Assembly (NCBI GenBank): GCA_001683735.1
Contig: LUGG01000003.1
Span: 310,001-374,000, forward strand
DNA length: 64,000 nucleotides
Origin: Grifola frondosa
Lineage: Eukaryota > Basidiomycota > Agaricomycetes > Polyporales > Grifolaceae
Direction of reading: 5' to 3'
Shown: piece by piece, positions 45,954-57,180 of the stretch
How the letters are laid out: each line of letters starts with the position of its first letter
Position numbering within the stretch: position 1 is the stretch's first letter
Position numbers and translations under genes: made by a program
The notes under the pieces: model-generated
What the model saw: only the letters and a program-made list of their open reading frames with translations
Told to the model about the DNA's origin: nothing
Database searches by the model: none

Positions 45954-46339
45954 GTTGAGATTACGGGAATTCGATGAGGAGTAGAGGGTTAAAATGTTAA
46001 AGGTTTGCGGTCAGGCCTGATGATCCACAGACTATCATCGACTGCTCGTTATATAACTTTCTGATGGTACGGCTGCTTGTTAGCGGGTTGACGGCGGAGT
46101 GGATTGGAAATGTGGAAAGCGAAGTAGTCGGCGACAGAGGCGTCTACTGTTCCGGCCCCGTCGCAGACTTAGCGCCTATGGATTGATTTAGCGCGCATGG
46201 ATTGATCTGCGATGAGGAGACAGAATATTCATTGTTCGTCATACACAACTATTTCAAGTAAATCGTACAGCCCCAAACTCGACAACTCCGTGAGTGTTCT
46301 CACACTCAATTTCTGGATAAATTATCTACGACTCCGCGC
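45954..46339. other. Promoter remnant of the orphan exon and spacer
   Basis: Retains the paralogue promoter (TATATA at about 46050, ggtttgcggtcaggcctgatgatcc similar to the copy B flank). No other gene. Confidence 0.55.
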
Positions 46340-47434
46340 TCAAGCGCCAAAGGGAAACTCGAAAATGGCGAGTCCGCTCAACATCGTGATGTTGCTCGGC
46401 GCCGTGGTATTGCTCGACACCGCGCCAGCATACACCGTGCCCGCGAGATTCTGCGGCACCTGCGTAGACCCGTCCGCGTTGATGAGCGTGAACGTTATAT
46501 TGAGCCCGTCGAACCATGACAAGAACGTCGGCGTGATGTTCTGCGGGTTCGAGAACGTCGCGGTGATGGTTGAGCCGAGCTGTGGTGACGTGTTGGACAC
46601 GTTCAGCGCGGGGAACGTCTGCACGGGGAGCGTGGGGTTGGTGGCCGGGCACACCACGATAAATTGGGCTGCGCAGCGAGATGTGTGAGCGGCGTGACTT
46701 ACGCTGAAAAGACGGGCTTACAAGCGAGAGAAAATACTCCGTCAAGTCCGAGCGGCGTTTCGAACGGTCCATCCCAAGGCTGAATGTGAAGCGCTGCGGA
46801 CGAAATCCAACCCGCATGGCGCGACTCGACAGCGAGGATAGACTGCAGGGAGCGAGTTAAAATTTCCCCTATAGCTTGTGATAAAGTATAGGGTACGCAC
46901 GCCGGCAACGGTCAAAATGGCTTTGTCCGTAATAAGCGGGGCGGCACCAAGGTAAGCCGATCCACCGACGGTCTCAAGGGCCATGGCCAAGCCGACGAAC
47001 GACTTGAGATCGGTGAATGGGCTGGCGCAGGACAGGGGGTAAGCGCGATGCCTCATAGAGGAAGAAATGTATTGACAAGCTGTAGTTGCATGGCTGCGTA
47101 GAAGAGTTACCCAACGCAGTCTCCAAATACTGGACATGCTCCGCTTCGTGCTCGGCGATCTGCAGGAAACGTCCATGTACCCAGCTGGGGAAGCCAGCAT
47201 CGGTGAACGCCTGCTCGTCGAACTTCGCCAAGCCAGTGTTGTAGAAGTTGTTCTCGAGGTGCTCGAGCGTCAGCGCATATTGCAAGATGCTAATGTCTAT
47301 CGGTGCGGATGAGTGCTGCACAAGCCGAGCCAAGACACGGGTCACATACCGTTGATTGGGGCGGGAGCTGGAGCTGAAAGGACGACGGAGGATCCTCCAA
47401 GGAGAAGTACTATGGCTGGTAAAAAGTCGAGCAT
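46340..47434 (-). CDS. Secreted ferritin-like (Rds1-like) protein, copy C
   Basis: Exons: 47350-47434, 47077-about 47317, 46901-47021, 46722-46842, 46340-46668. The signal peptide is [20 protein letters not shown]. Half-sites LEHLENNFY/HEAEHVQYL and ALETVGGSAYL/AVESRHAGW are complete. The C-terminal domain reads FPALNVSNTSPQLGSTITAT and [14 protein letters not shown]. The splice acceptor of exon 2 is a problem: at the position where copy B has gactcag, copy C has cactcat, and the only nearby AG (gtgcag, 7 bp upstream) gives the wrong phase. Either an indel or a lost acceptor that would make this copy non-functional. A minus-strand TATA box lies at 47521-47528. Confidence 0.8.
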
Positions 47435-47520
47435 GGTGAGATTATGGTGATTCGACGAGGAGTAGGTTAGAATGACGATTTGCTGCCGTGGTGATTAGAA
47501 CCAGACAATCGTCTAGTGTC

Positions 47521-47529
47521 CGTTATATA
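47521..47529 (-). promoter_or_regulatory. TATA box of ferritin-like copy C
   Basis: Minus-strand ctatataac about 88 bp upstream of the ATG at 47434. Confidence 0.6.
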
Positions 47530-48157
47530 GCATTCTGGATTCATGCGCAGTCCGATGTGGAGACTATCCGCTCCTTGCTAGCGGGTTGACGGGGGAGTGA
47601 TCGGCGAGAAATGCGGAAAGCGGAGCGGTCGAAAGGGGCGCAGGCTCGCGTCAGAGTGGTTTGTGCCGAACCTATTTGTAGAAATGGGTTTAAGTGCAGC
47701 CGTCTTCATTTTGAAAGGAAAGGAGCGGTTAATATCTTCCGGCCTAAAGCTGAGCAAAGTCGTAGTTGGTTTGAAGTTGGTTTGTATACTGGTAAAGCCT
47801 CCGCTCGGGGGGTTTTGCCCAAAAAGGCAGGAGTTCAAGATGGAGTGCATCTCGGGTATCCCGGGCATGTCCTAAAGAGTCGTAGCCGCCCCCTTCCCTC
47901 ATGACGACAGAGGCTCTGTCACCCATCCAAGTCACCTGCAAGGCTATCAAGTGCTCCACGTCATTTTTTCCCTAATAACTTAGCAAAATATGTGTAGTTC
48001 AGAAATCCCCTCCCAGTGGCATATATGTTGAAATGTTGGAGTTGGGTTATCATTTAACCAGTCTGTGCGAGAGTCGGATGTATATCGTGGACCGTTTCAG
48101 ATTTCTGTGGCTAAGAGGGAAATAAATAGAGAAACCGAAGTGACATCTATCGATCAA
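47530..48157. other. Spacer between copies C and D, with duplicated segments
   Basis: 47630-47720 (cgtcagagtg...gcagccgtcttcattttgaaag) resembles 45670-45752 near the orphan exon, and 47800-47875 resembles 43880-43970. No gene. Confidence 0.65.
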
Positions 48158-49256
48158 CTACTCAGTCATGGCATAAGAACCGAACGGGAACTGGAACATA
48201 GCAAGCCCGCTCAACATCGTGCTGTCGCTCGGTGCCATGTTGTTGCTGGAGACAGCGCCTGCGAATACCGTGCCCTCTAGTTTCTCAGGCACAGTAGTCT
48301 TCCCATTCTCGTCGATAGGCGTGTATGTGACCGCGAGCCCGTCGAGCCACGCGAGGTACGCAGGGTATACGTGCTCCGGGTTGTCGAACGAGACGGTGAT
48401 GGTCGAACCCGGCTTAGGCGACGAGTCGGAGACGGTGAGCGAGGGGAACATCTGCACAGGGAGGGGCGGGTTGGAGGACGGGCACTCCTTGATGAATGCC
48501 GCTGTGCGTTGCGACCGTCAGCTTCTGCCGTCGCTGAGAAAGTGAAAACGCTCACCGGCCAGGGAGTACGCGCCACTGGGCGTGAGAGGAGTCTCGTAAG
48601 CACCATCCCATGGCTGCAGCTTCAGCACTGAGGACGAGACCCATCCTGCCTGGCGTGATTCGACCGCAAGGATGGACTGGAAGATGGTAGGTGAGTATTC
48701 ACAAGGCAGAATATAAAGAAACATGCTTACGCCCGCGGCGGTCAAGGTGTCTTTGTCCTGGATGTACCTGGCTGCGCCGAGGTACGCCGATGCGCCAACC
48801 GTCTCAAGCGCCATGGAAAGGGCGGCAAACGACTTGGGGTCGGTGTAGGGGCTGATGCCGGAACGTGAGCAACAAACCCCCAATACCATCAGATGAACGT
48901 ACAAGCTGTACTCGCAGGGCTTGGGCGCCGCATCACCAAGAGCTGCCATCAGGAACTCAACGTGTTCGGCTTCATGTTCCGCGATCTGGACGAAGCGGCC
49001 GCGGACCCAGGCTGGGAAACCCGCGTCCGCGAACGCCTTGTCGTCGAACTTCGCCAAGCCACCGCTGTAGAAATTGTTTTCAAGGTGCTCGAGCGTGAGG
49101 GCGAACTGTAGGATGCTGGTGTCTGCATTGATAATGAGATGATGTTGTCAGCAGCAAGACGTGTGTAACAAGACATACCGGTAATGGGCGCGGGGTGGGG
49201 GCAGAAAGGACAGTGGAGGCTCCTGCGAGCGCAAGGAGGGCGGCGTAAGGGAACAT
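48158..49256 (-). CDS. Secreted ferritin-like (Rds1-like) protein, copy D
   Basis: Most diverged copy. Exons: 49179-49256, 48903-49122, 48731-48851, 48556-48676, 48158-48501. The signal peptide is MFPYAALLALAGASTVLS. First half-site [18 protein letters not shown]; second ALETVGASAYL but AVESRQAGW, again Gln for His. The C-terminal domain reads FPSLTVSDSSPKPGSTITVS and MLSGLAMFQFPFGS. Exon 1 is 78 bp as written; the phase-1 donor and the peptide PTP-APITG show that one base is missing in the C-run near 49200. A minus-strand TATA box lies at 49353-49360. Confidence 0.87.
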
Positions 49257-49352
49257 CTTGAGGATTTGGCGTAAAGAGTGGAAGGGGTAAGACGAGTGCT
49301 GGGAAGGAGTCGATAGGAGAGTGAATGTTTTCAAGACGCTCGAATTTAGGCC

Positions 49353-49360
49353 TCTATATA
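49353..49360 (-). promoter_or_regulatory. TATA box of ferritin-like copy D
   Basis: Minus-strand tatatagag about 98 bp upstream of the ATG at 49256. Confidence 0.6.
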
Positions 49361-49860
49361 CCTCACAGTTACTCCATGAGGCACAAGGCCAGAGAGGATG
49401 ACGAGATGCTTCCGTACAGCCAGCCGCTAGACTTGCTGAAACAGGCTGACCAGGCTGAATGGCGGAGGCAAACAAATGATCGACAACCGCTACCTAAAGC
49501 GGATGTCGACATACTTAATGCGGCAACTCCGATCACTAGACACAATATTGGGAAACTGACCATGTAATGCATAACGGTGAGCGAGGATAGTGGCGGAAGT
49601 ACGACAAGGATCCGAGCGTAAGAGGCGTACATTCGGATGTCATTCGAATGGGTAAATGCTACAGACGGGATAAATACCATTATACCTAAGCTTTAGGTCC
49701 GTGAATAGGATAATGAGGTCCAAGTAGAACGCCAAAGTGTCAAACGCCGCATTCTTGATGGTGGAGTTTGTCCCTGGCGTCCAGTCACATCTAAGACTGC
49801 TTTGTGAAGTGCATCCTGACAATGATATGTGCCAGCTCATACGTACTGAGCTTTACCGGT
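49361..49860. other. Intergenic
   Basis: Upstream of copy D and downstream of the MYND gene. No supported ORF. Confidence 0.55.
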
Positions 49861-51275
49861 TCACCATTTGATCTCGGTGGCAGGCGCCCTATCCAGACAG
49901 ATGCTCAGCTGCCAATCGCCTGTCCGCTTCGCCCATCGATACATCTTCACTCCGCGGTATCCTCCTCGGGGTCCAGCCATCTCTTCCTCAAAATCATGGA
50001 AAAGCGCAGGGCTGCTTGGCCGCAAAAAGTACATCTCCACAGACCGCTGACGGTCATAGATCATCATGTGGTTCTGCGGCTGACCTAACCCGATCTGAAT
50101 TTTGATGATGAATGGCCTCTCTCCGTGAATGTTCGGATATGGTGTGTTGTCGTCCGCTTTGTGGACGCGGCTGCCAACACCACTTCTGGTGCTGAAACGG
50201 TTCGCGGTGACAGAGTACATCCCTTCCGCCCCAGGGATCGTCGGCGCGACTGGAATCGTGCACCATCTGCCTCCTTTGAGAGAGCGACAAGTTTGCTTAT
50301 GATCTTGCCAGTCGGCTTTCTGGCACTCTGTCGCAGCGGCGTTTTTCATGTTAGCTCCATTAAAAGATAGTTTCTGATAGAACCTGACCTTGTCCGCAGT
50401 ACGACGCCGACTCACACGCCGAACACCGATTTTTCGTCTTCTTCCCGCACAAGACGCATCCTGTATCACGGTTCAAACTGCCGAGGTCTTCAAAACCGAG
50501 CGGTCCAATGGGCAGCAAAAACGATGCCTTGAAACCTAGTTCACTGGTGTCCTTTTTGGGTTTGAATTCCGACGATAAACGTTTGGCATTCATAGCGAGG
50601 ACCTTTAACATCAATTTCTGCTCCAGCGCAGTCGACCGGATATTCGAGAATTGACCTTGACCCCCATCTTGGCTTTTTGTGCTTCTATCCAACGAAGGCC
50701 TGGCAAAGGCTTCTCCTTGGTAACAGATTGATATAGGACAACGATCACCGGTGTATCAGCGTCTAGCTCATAAACGGAGAGGAACTATCGTCGGTCCGTC
50801 AGACATTATGATACCAGACAGGCGAAACTTTAAACACCTACTCGGAGGTTTATAGCACTGTTCTCACCAGCGGGATCCTGCATGATGCACCATCTTTGTC
50901 CGTCATCCCAGGCCTTTGCAATGGACATGACTGTCTGCCGCAAGTCCATAAAGGGATCCTTGAACAGATTCAATTCACCTCCTTGAGCGCGCAATTGCAT
51001 ATTGAGCATGACCTCCTGAAGGTTTCCTCTCATGATAGCCTGTAGGACTGGCCGTGCCGTCGAGCTGACTTCACCCGGACGGAGAGAAGGCCATGAGGTG
51101 AGAGGGGTGGTTGTAAAAGAGAGTTTGGGACGCATTGCGAGAACAACTGTGCAGCGTCGACGGCTTGTTTGAGGCGTTTGTCTAGTGCCTCGTCCGAAAG
51201 CTTGGTGTTCGGCGGAAGATCAACACCCATACAAGACAAGACCTGTAGCGTTTCCGTGCGCGAGAGCGACTCCAT
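49861..51275 (-). CDS. MYND-type zinc-finger protein
   Basis: ATG at 51275 gives MESLSRTETLQVLSCMGVDL. A helical N-terminal part follows (RPVLQAIMRGNLQEVMLNMQ, SIAKAWDDGQRWCIMQDPAG). Then comes the MYND finger spread over an intron: CVLCGKKTKNRCSACESASY then CGQECQKADWQDHKQTCR, with the full C-x2-C...C-x2-C...C-x3-C...H-x3-C pattern. A C-terminal domain typical of basidiomycete MYND proteins follows (GERPFIIKIQIGLGQPQNHM, MIYDRQRSVEMYFLRP). MYND fingers mediate protein-protein contacts; partner and role are unknown. Single-base breaks are inferred near 51149 and near 50715. A further exon from ATG 51540 (MSVVIVQDEWTDEEDVSSSE) may be the true N-terminus, but its junction phase does not fit as written. 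Confidence 0.85.
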
Positions 51276-51538
51276 TGCTAACCAGTTTTATTTGCTCTGT
51301 ATAGCGCAGGTGATGGCTCCAGTTCAAGTCAAGTACAGTATTTTAAGAGCTAGGAAAAATTAGGAGCCTAATCCGTGACTGCGCAAGGTCGAAACGCGTA
51401 TAGTCACGCGTATGATCACAAATGTGACATGCATATATCCCATAATGGGTCGAAGAGACTCTCACGCTTCCAAAATACTGCTCACTGGACGAGACGTCCT
51501 CTTCGTCTGTCCACTCATCCTGGACAATAACCACGCTC

Positions 51539-52576
51539 ATGTCAAAGAGGTTGGGATGTGCCGCATCATCGCTTCGCCGTCTGGTTTCTAGTCGGTGTAG
51601 ACGAGTGCCAGCAGGTATTGACCCAATCCTTGCTCACTTATTCCGGAACATTAACTCGCATATCTCTTCAGGACTGAGACCACAACTACGCTCTTTCTCT
51701 GATGTTCAGCGGCCATTGGATTCTGCGCCGTATTCTCGACAACGAGACAGCTCTTCTAGAGCGCAAAATCATACCCGACACAACTCCTTCCGCGACGCTC
51801 CCAAACCTTCCTCATCAAAACTTGAACAACACCTCAACAGCTTGTTCCCTCCCCTCACGTTTCCTCCAGAGCTCGCGTCTCGTATCCTGACCCATGCGAG
51901 CCATCCGGATGCAGCCTACTGGCATAATGCACGTATGAGCTTCATCGGTGCGTTTTGATCGACCTCTACTGGCGTCATTCTAACGTTGAACAGGCCGACG
52001 TGTTCTTCAATCCTACCTGCTCCTTTTCATCCATTCTTCGCCGGCCCTCCATCCGGAACATGACTACGAGCTGATTTCTGAGCGGGCACTCAACACATAT
52101 GTCCTCGGCGAACACGTCGCGTCCCGCTGGAATTTGGGTAAGGTTCTCAAATGGAAACCGATGAATGTGGGCTCTTTTCCAGTACCACTTGGTCCTGAAG
52201 TAGAAGTGCCTGAGGGCGTGTCTCAACTGGCTCCGCGGAGTATTGGGCTCTACAAGGTGCACGGTACTGCGGTCGAGGCAATTGCTGGAGGCGTGTTCCA
52301 CCAATATGTACGTGTTCACCTGTCCGCCTCTTCCAAAATAAACCGCTGATCAAATTGTGGTTGTTGATTGCGTGTGATTGGTATGTGTCATCACAGGGTG
52401 GTTCTGTCGCGCATCGACTTTTCCACACGCGGGTACTTCCACTCATTCTATTGCCAGGCAATCAACAGGGCCTGCCTGACGCATTCCACGAGCATGCTTT
52501 GGAGGTTTGCGAACGGATGGGTGGTCCCGATGGCGCACTCATAGTCCCAGGCCAGAAAGCATCATCTACAAACTGA
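51539..52576 (+). CDS. Mitochondrial ribosomal protein with RNase III-like fold (mL57/Mrpl15 type)
   Basis: ATG 51539 gives an Arg/Ser-rich mitochondrial presequence (MSKRLGCAASSLRRLVSSRC). A 57-bp intron (51615-51671) probably joins VPAG to LRPQLRSFSD. The RNase III-like region reads FPPELASRILTHASHPDAAY and MSFIGRRVLQSYLLLF. At the place of the catalytic signature LEFLGD the acidic residues are absent, so it is likely structural. The C-terminus reads GTAVEAIAGGVFHQYGGSVA and VLPLILLPG. Exons: 51539-51614, 51672-51947, 51994-52307, 52397-52576. mL44 is a possible alternative. Its start overlaps the possible start of the divergent MYND gene. Confidence 0.75.
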
Positions 52577-52804
52577 GTGGCGCTGAATACTTACATTACG
52601 AGCATTGGATAATGAGGAAGTCGTGCTGCATCTCAGAATGACCTCTTGCGAGAGTTTAAGCCATCATAGTATTGTCTAACCAGCCACAGACTAAGTTATA
52701 TACTGTTCTGATTGCATCGTACCAGATCGTACCTTACCTTCTCGTTGGCATATCATGATCACTTGATCACCCTTGTGTGCGTACACACAGCTCTTGTATC
52801 AACC

Positions 52805-55287
52805 ATGACGAAGAAAGCAGGCCGTATGGCACTTGGCACTCTCCCATCACCTCCGACGCTATCGTACAAAATGTGTGTGTCTGATTCAGCTGTAGGAATG
52901 TGTGCCCAGGCTGAGGTAACTCCAGGCAGCTCCGGTGGACGAACTCTTCGTCGACCCGATCACTTCGACGATCTATCACATCGAGGGAAGGCCCTCTGAG
53001 GGCGGCCGCAGCGTCATAGTCAACACTGAAGCAGGCCGCGACGTCGTCGGTAAAGAGTGGAATACGCGAACGAGGGTGCACGAGGTGAATGAAACGTTTC
53101 TGTCTTGATATTGAGCAATGAGCTCATAGTTGACAGTATGGTGGTGCACCTGCTGTCGCGTACGATGGTACCATATACTTCTCGAACTTTGGTGACAATA
53201 GGGTATACAAAGTAAAGGAGGGTGGACAACCGGAACCCATTACCCCAGGTGAGTAGCTGTGCTGATTGCACATTGCCATCTTGCAAGGATAGGCTGTCGT
53301 AGGCAGACCATGATCGTCTCGCCGGTAAACTCCATTCCTTGTTTCGCAATAGGCAGCCTGAGGCCATTGCGGAACGAGATGTCGAGACTTAGGAATGCGT
53401 GTTCGGAGCGGAAACTGCGTCATTCGTTAGCATGCTATTCAACAATTGAGGTTCATCGAGCACCAACAATCTCACCTTAAATCGTTGATTCCATACAGAC
53501 AATCTTAATCACCGTTTTGCGAAATTTGCCGTGCATCCCAAGCAGACCCATCTCTTGGTCGCCATCCTTGAAGATCACACTCACCCCAGACCTGCGGACG
53601 TTGTAAACACACTCTGTGTGATCAACAGCAGGGAGAAGACAGTTTCGTCCGTCGTATCTGGCGCAGACTTTTACTCGTTCCCTTGCTTCACTCCCGATGG
53701 CACGCGGATCGCGTGGCAGCAATGGTTCCATCCTGATATGCCTTGGGAGGGCGCAGAGATCCATGTTGCAGATGTCGCAGCGGATGCGCACACACTCACT
53801 GTAACCAATGCATCGCATGTCGCTGGGAAGAACGTCAGCGTCAGCGCTGGGTATCCGATCTGGGCATCCAACAACCTGCTCCTCTTCACGAGCGATATAT
53901 CTGGATATCAGAATCCTTGGACCTATTCTGTCTCTTCGGGCAAAGCATCTGCGGTCCTTTCTACTCCTAAGGAGGAGGACTTTGCAATGCCTGCATGGTC
54001 GCTTGGGCGCAACTATGGAGTCCCCCTCGATCTCGAGGGAAAGATGGCACTATTCACAGCCGTGAGGGGCGGACGAAGTGTGCTCTACGTCGTCAGTCTG
54101 CGTGGCGGAACTCTCGAGGAGGTTGCGTCCCCCTACGTTTCTATCGCAGGGATACGTCGTGTCACCCATGATGCGGCGGTTTTCATCGGCGCGACCAGTG
54201 ACGAACCCAGTGGTATCGTCCTATGCCGGATCCAGGATTACGCTCGGCCGAAATTCTCCACGCTCAAAGCTACTGCTGCAGCGCCAGACTTCCCGCATTC
54301 CTTGTTTTCTGTTGCACAGTCCATCGCATTGAAAGCCCCTTCGAACGGCGAGCCGCTGCATGTCTTGTATTACCCACCGACTAATCCCGACTACGAGGGA
54401 CCAGCGGGCGAAAAGCCTCCTTGTGTCATTAGCGTCCATGGGGGGCCTACGTCTGCAGAGACGCCAGCGTTGAATATGACCAAACAACTCTTTACAAGTC
54501 GTGGTTGGGCTTGGTGAGTACTATGAGATTTATGACATGTATATCAAATTTAAAACTACTCGTTCGTTTACCAGGGTGGATGTGAATTATGGTGGGAGCA
54601 GCGGATATGGCCGCAAGTATATGTGAGCTAATTCCGATACCGCCCCTGCGTCATTAAATACTGCTGAATTCCGCTTCTCCCAGCAAGCGGCTTGAGGGTC
54701 AATGGGGTGTCGTAGACGTTGACGATTGCGTGCTCGCTCTGCAACTGCTTTCTGCACCACCCTTCTCTCTCATTGACCCTCAGCGTACTGCCATTAGGGG
54801 TGGCTCTGCCGGTGGATACACAGCTCTCGAGGCGCTCTGTTCCTATCCAGATGCTTTCGCGGCGGGCACGTCCTCATACGGCATCTCCGACCTTGTTGCG
54901 CTAGGCGAGGAGACGCACAAGTTCGAGTCGAACTATGGGCTCAAATTGCTCGGCGGGACTCCTGAAGAGGTTCCTGAAGTCTACAAAGCGCGGTCCCCCG
55001 TCAACAACGCTTCGAAGATCAGATCTCCTCTGCTTGTATGTATGCTGTTTCTGGAGGCGTAACTGGTTTTGAACGTTTCTTAGGTGCTGCAAGGGGAACT
55101 TGATGCTGTCGTGCCGCCGGCGCAGGCTGAGGCAATCGTGCAGACCATCAGGAGCCAGGGCGGTCGTATCGAGTATACCGTCTTTCAGGGAGAGGGCCAT
55201 GGTTGGCGAAAGGCAGAGAATATCAAGGCCGCTTTGGACCAGGAGCTCGCATTTTATGAAGACGTGTTCGGATTGAAGGCTGTCTAG
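52805..55287 (+). CDS. S9 family peptidase (prolyl oligopeptidase/acylaminoacyl-peptidase type)
   Basis: A cytosolic-type serine peptidase of the alpha/beta-hydrolase fold with an N-terminal beta-propeller. Start ATG 52805; propeller text includes VDELFVDPITSTIYHIEGRP, YGGAPAVAYDGTIYFSNFGD, RFAKFAVHPKQTHLLVAILE, FPCFTPDGTRIAWQQWFHPD. In the catalytic domain: VISVHGGPTSAETPALNMTK, VDVNYGGSSGYGRKY, GGSAGGYTALEAL (nucleophile Ser), LQGELDAVVPPAQAEAI (Asp) and FQGEGHGWRKAENI (His). The triad is complete. No signal peptide. Breaks by one base near 52823 (GCA-G-CCG TAT GGC) and about 52930; both lie in the first 45 codons. Introns are visible near 53090-53134, 53250-53501, 54515-54574, 54624-54683 and 55035-55083. 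Ends ...DVFGLKAV. Confidence 0.93.
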
Positions 55288-55472
55288 TTTGTATATGTTC
55301 CAGAAGATAAAATGTAGCATTGTGTTGATAGATGTATCTGACTAACAAAACTGTAACATCCGGCCACAAGCATAGAGCAGAGCATTGCGAAGAGCTTCGA
55401 AAACATATGGTAACGATGCACGAGTAGAAGATGATACGTGAAACAGAGCAACTCAGCTGGAACACTAGCATG

Positions 55473-57180
55473 TTAAATCGGATTCTGGCATCCCGGACAC
55501 ACGAAGGGCAAGTCATCGAAAAACTCTGAAACAGCTGTAAATTCACCGAGACGCCGTTCCCAGTACCGTGGATATGGTGAAGCGACCAAAGAGAGGGAAA
55601 GGGAATATTCCTCGAGTCCTTCTGAGATGTCCTGGAGCATGGTTTCAGATGTCTCCTGGTCATATTCCATCATCTCAATATCACCGTCTGGCTCCGCCTG
55701 CTCATAGTAGGCTTCCGCCTTCCTCACGAGCTGCTCGAGCTGATGTGCCATTTCGCCGCATCCCGCGCCCTCTAATGCGGAGTAGACGAAGCGACGGGCG
55801 AGAACGACATCCCGGACATTACCAACAGCCCACCCGCCCTCAACATATCCTGCGCAGCGGATGATTGGACACTGCGCAATGTTCAACAAGGCCGGCGGGA
55901 GGTGCGCAAGCTTAGATGGATCCACGCTCATCGAAGCAAGCGCAGCATCGAGAGCAAGTGGAGCGGCAGTAGAAGATGGACTGATTTCTGAAACTATTGT
56001 GGCATCATCGGGGTGTCGACTGCCTCGCAGAACCACGCCAGTGTGCCGGGGTGGGCTAGTGAGTCCGGGCTGACTGCAAGCAGCCGGACATCGCGGGTAC
56101 CACGATATTCACGGTCAGTTTCTATGTGCCCATGCTTAACAAGACATGACCGATGATACCATTTTCTGCATTCTGGATGTGGGCAGAAGTGCATGACATC
56201 ATCGCTGTTTCAAGGAATTGATCACTAGACAAAGGAAATATATTATTGTGGAACCCACCTGGAGAATTCTGGAGGGAATGGGTTATATGTCTTGCTACAG
56301 AGACATGTCTCTGAACCAAGCACAGGCTAATGATACACTTTCAGGCAGGAAGCACCATGTACAACAGATGACTTACAACAATAGCACGTTGTCTATGTTT
56401 CAGATACGCGCGATAGAATGGGTCTTCTGGACCAAGGTCGGGAGGATCCAAGGCACACTCCTCATATGGTGGGATCCACACCACCCCTGTAAATCAATCA
56501 TCCAAATGAGCAAAGATAACATGTAAGGAAACATACTTGAAAAACAGTAGGGACTGAGAATGTCGCAAGAATCGGAGGAAAGGCGTTCGTATGGGGCACA
56601 TTGCAACGGATCACTATATCATCATTTCAGCGTTTGTGATAACATAAAGAAATGCATATAATAAACACACAAAGACTTAATCAATCCGGCTACGTCATTT
56701 CTGGACCAATACCACTGTACCTTGACCCAAGTTTCGTGGTCCGGGCGGGCACGTATTTCTACAATTGATCCGATCCATATATCTTCCGTGTTGTCAAACG
56801 TCGAATTGAGGAGGGCACTAATTCATAAAAGATAAATTCAATGATCAAGAATGTGAAGCGGCAAATACGTACGTATCACCAAGGTTAAAACACACCGTGT
56901 GGCACTGTCCAAGCTCTTCGGGCTCATGTGCAGATTCATCTAAAATTTCCACTGTCCATACAGGACTGTCATTATCAATGGATTCAAGTGGTAGAAGAAA
57001 AGTCAACGCACCGGTAAATTTCTCGAAAGTCTGCATAGTGAGAAACTCCGCTTCCGAGGGCCTGCCCTCCACTTGAAAGGCCTTATGCATCTTTTTTCGC
57101 AATGTCAGACACTTTCTGCGGCGTCGCTTTTTCCCGGTCGATGCCGACCGCATTAGAATTTCAGGCTTGATGTTCTTCAT
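55473..57180 (-). CDS. BAH-PHD domain protein, probable histone-mark reader
   Basis: ATG 57180 gives MKNIKPEILMRSASTGKKRR, a basic nuclear-type N-terminus. The BAH domain runs from about residue 100: FNLGDTALLNSTFDNTEDIW, IGSIVEIRARPDHETWVKVQ, WYWSRND, then DPLQCAPYERLSSDSC and RVVWIPPYEECALDPPDLGP. The PHD finger starts ETCLCSKTYNPFPPEF, continues DDVMHFCPHPECRKWYHRSC, and its last zinc pair appears to be the C-terminal FVCPGC about 200 residues later. Exons roughly 56873-57180, 56700-56817, 56551-56628, then shorter ones. A one-base break near 56035 joins the PHD part to the C-terminal helical region. Fungal BAH-PHD proteins (for example Neurospora EPR-1) read H3K27me3 in Polycomb-type silencing; assigning that role here is inference. 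Confidence 0.82.
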
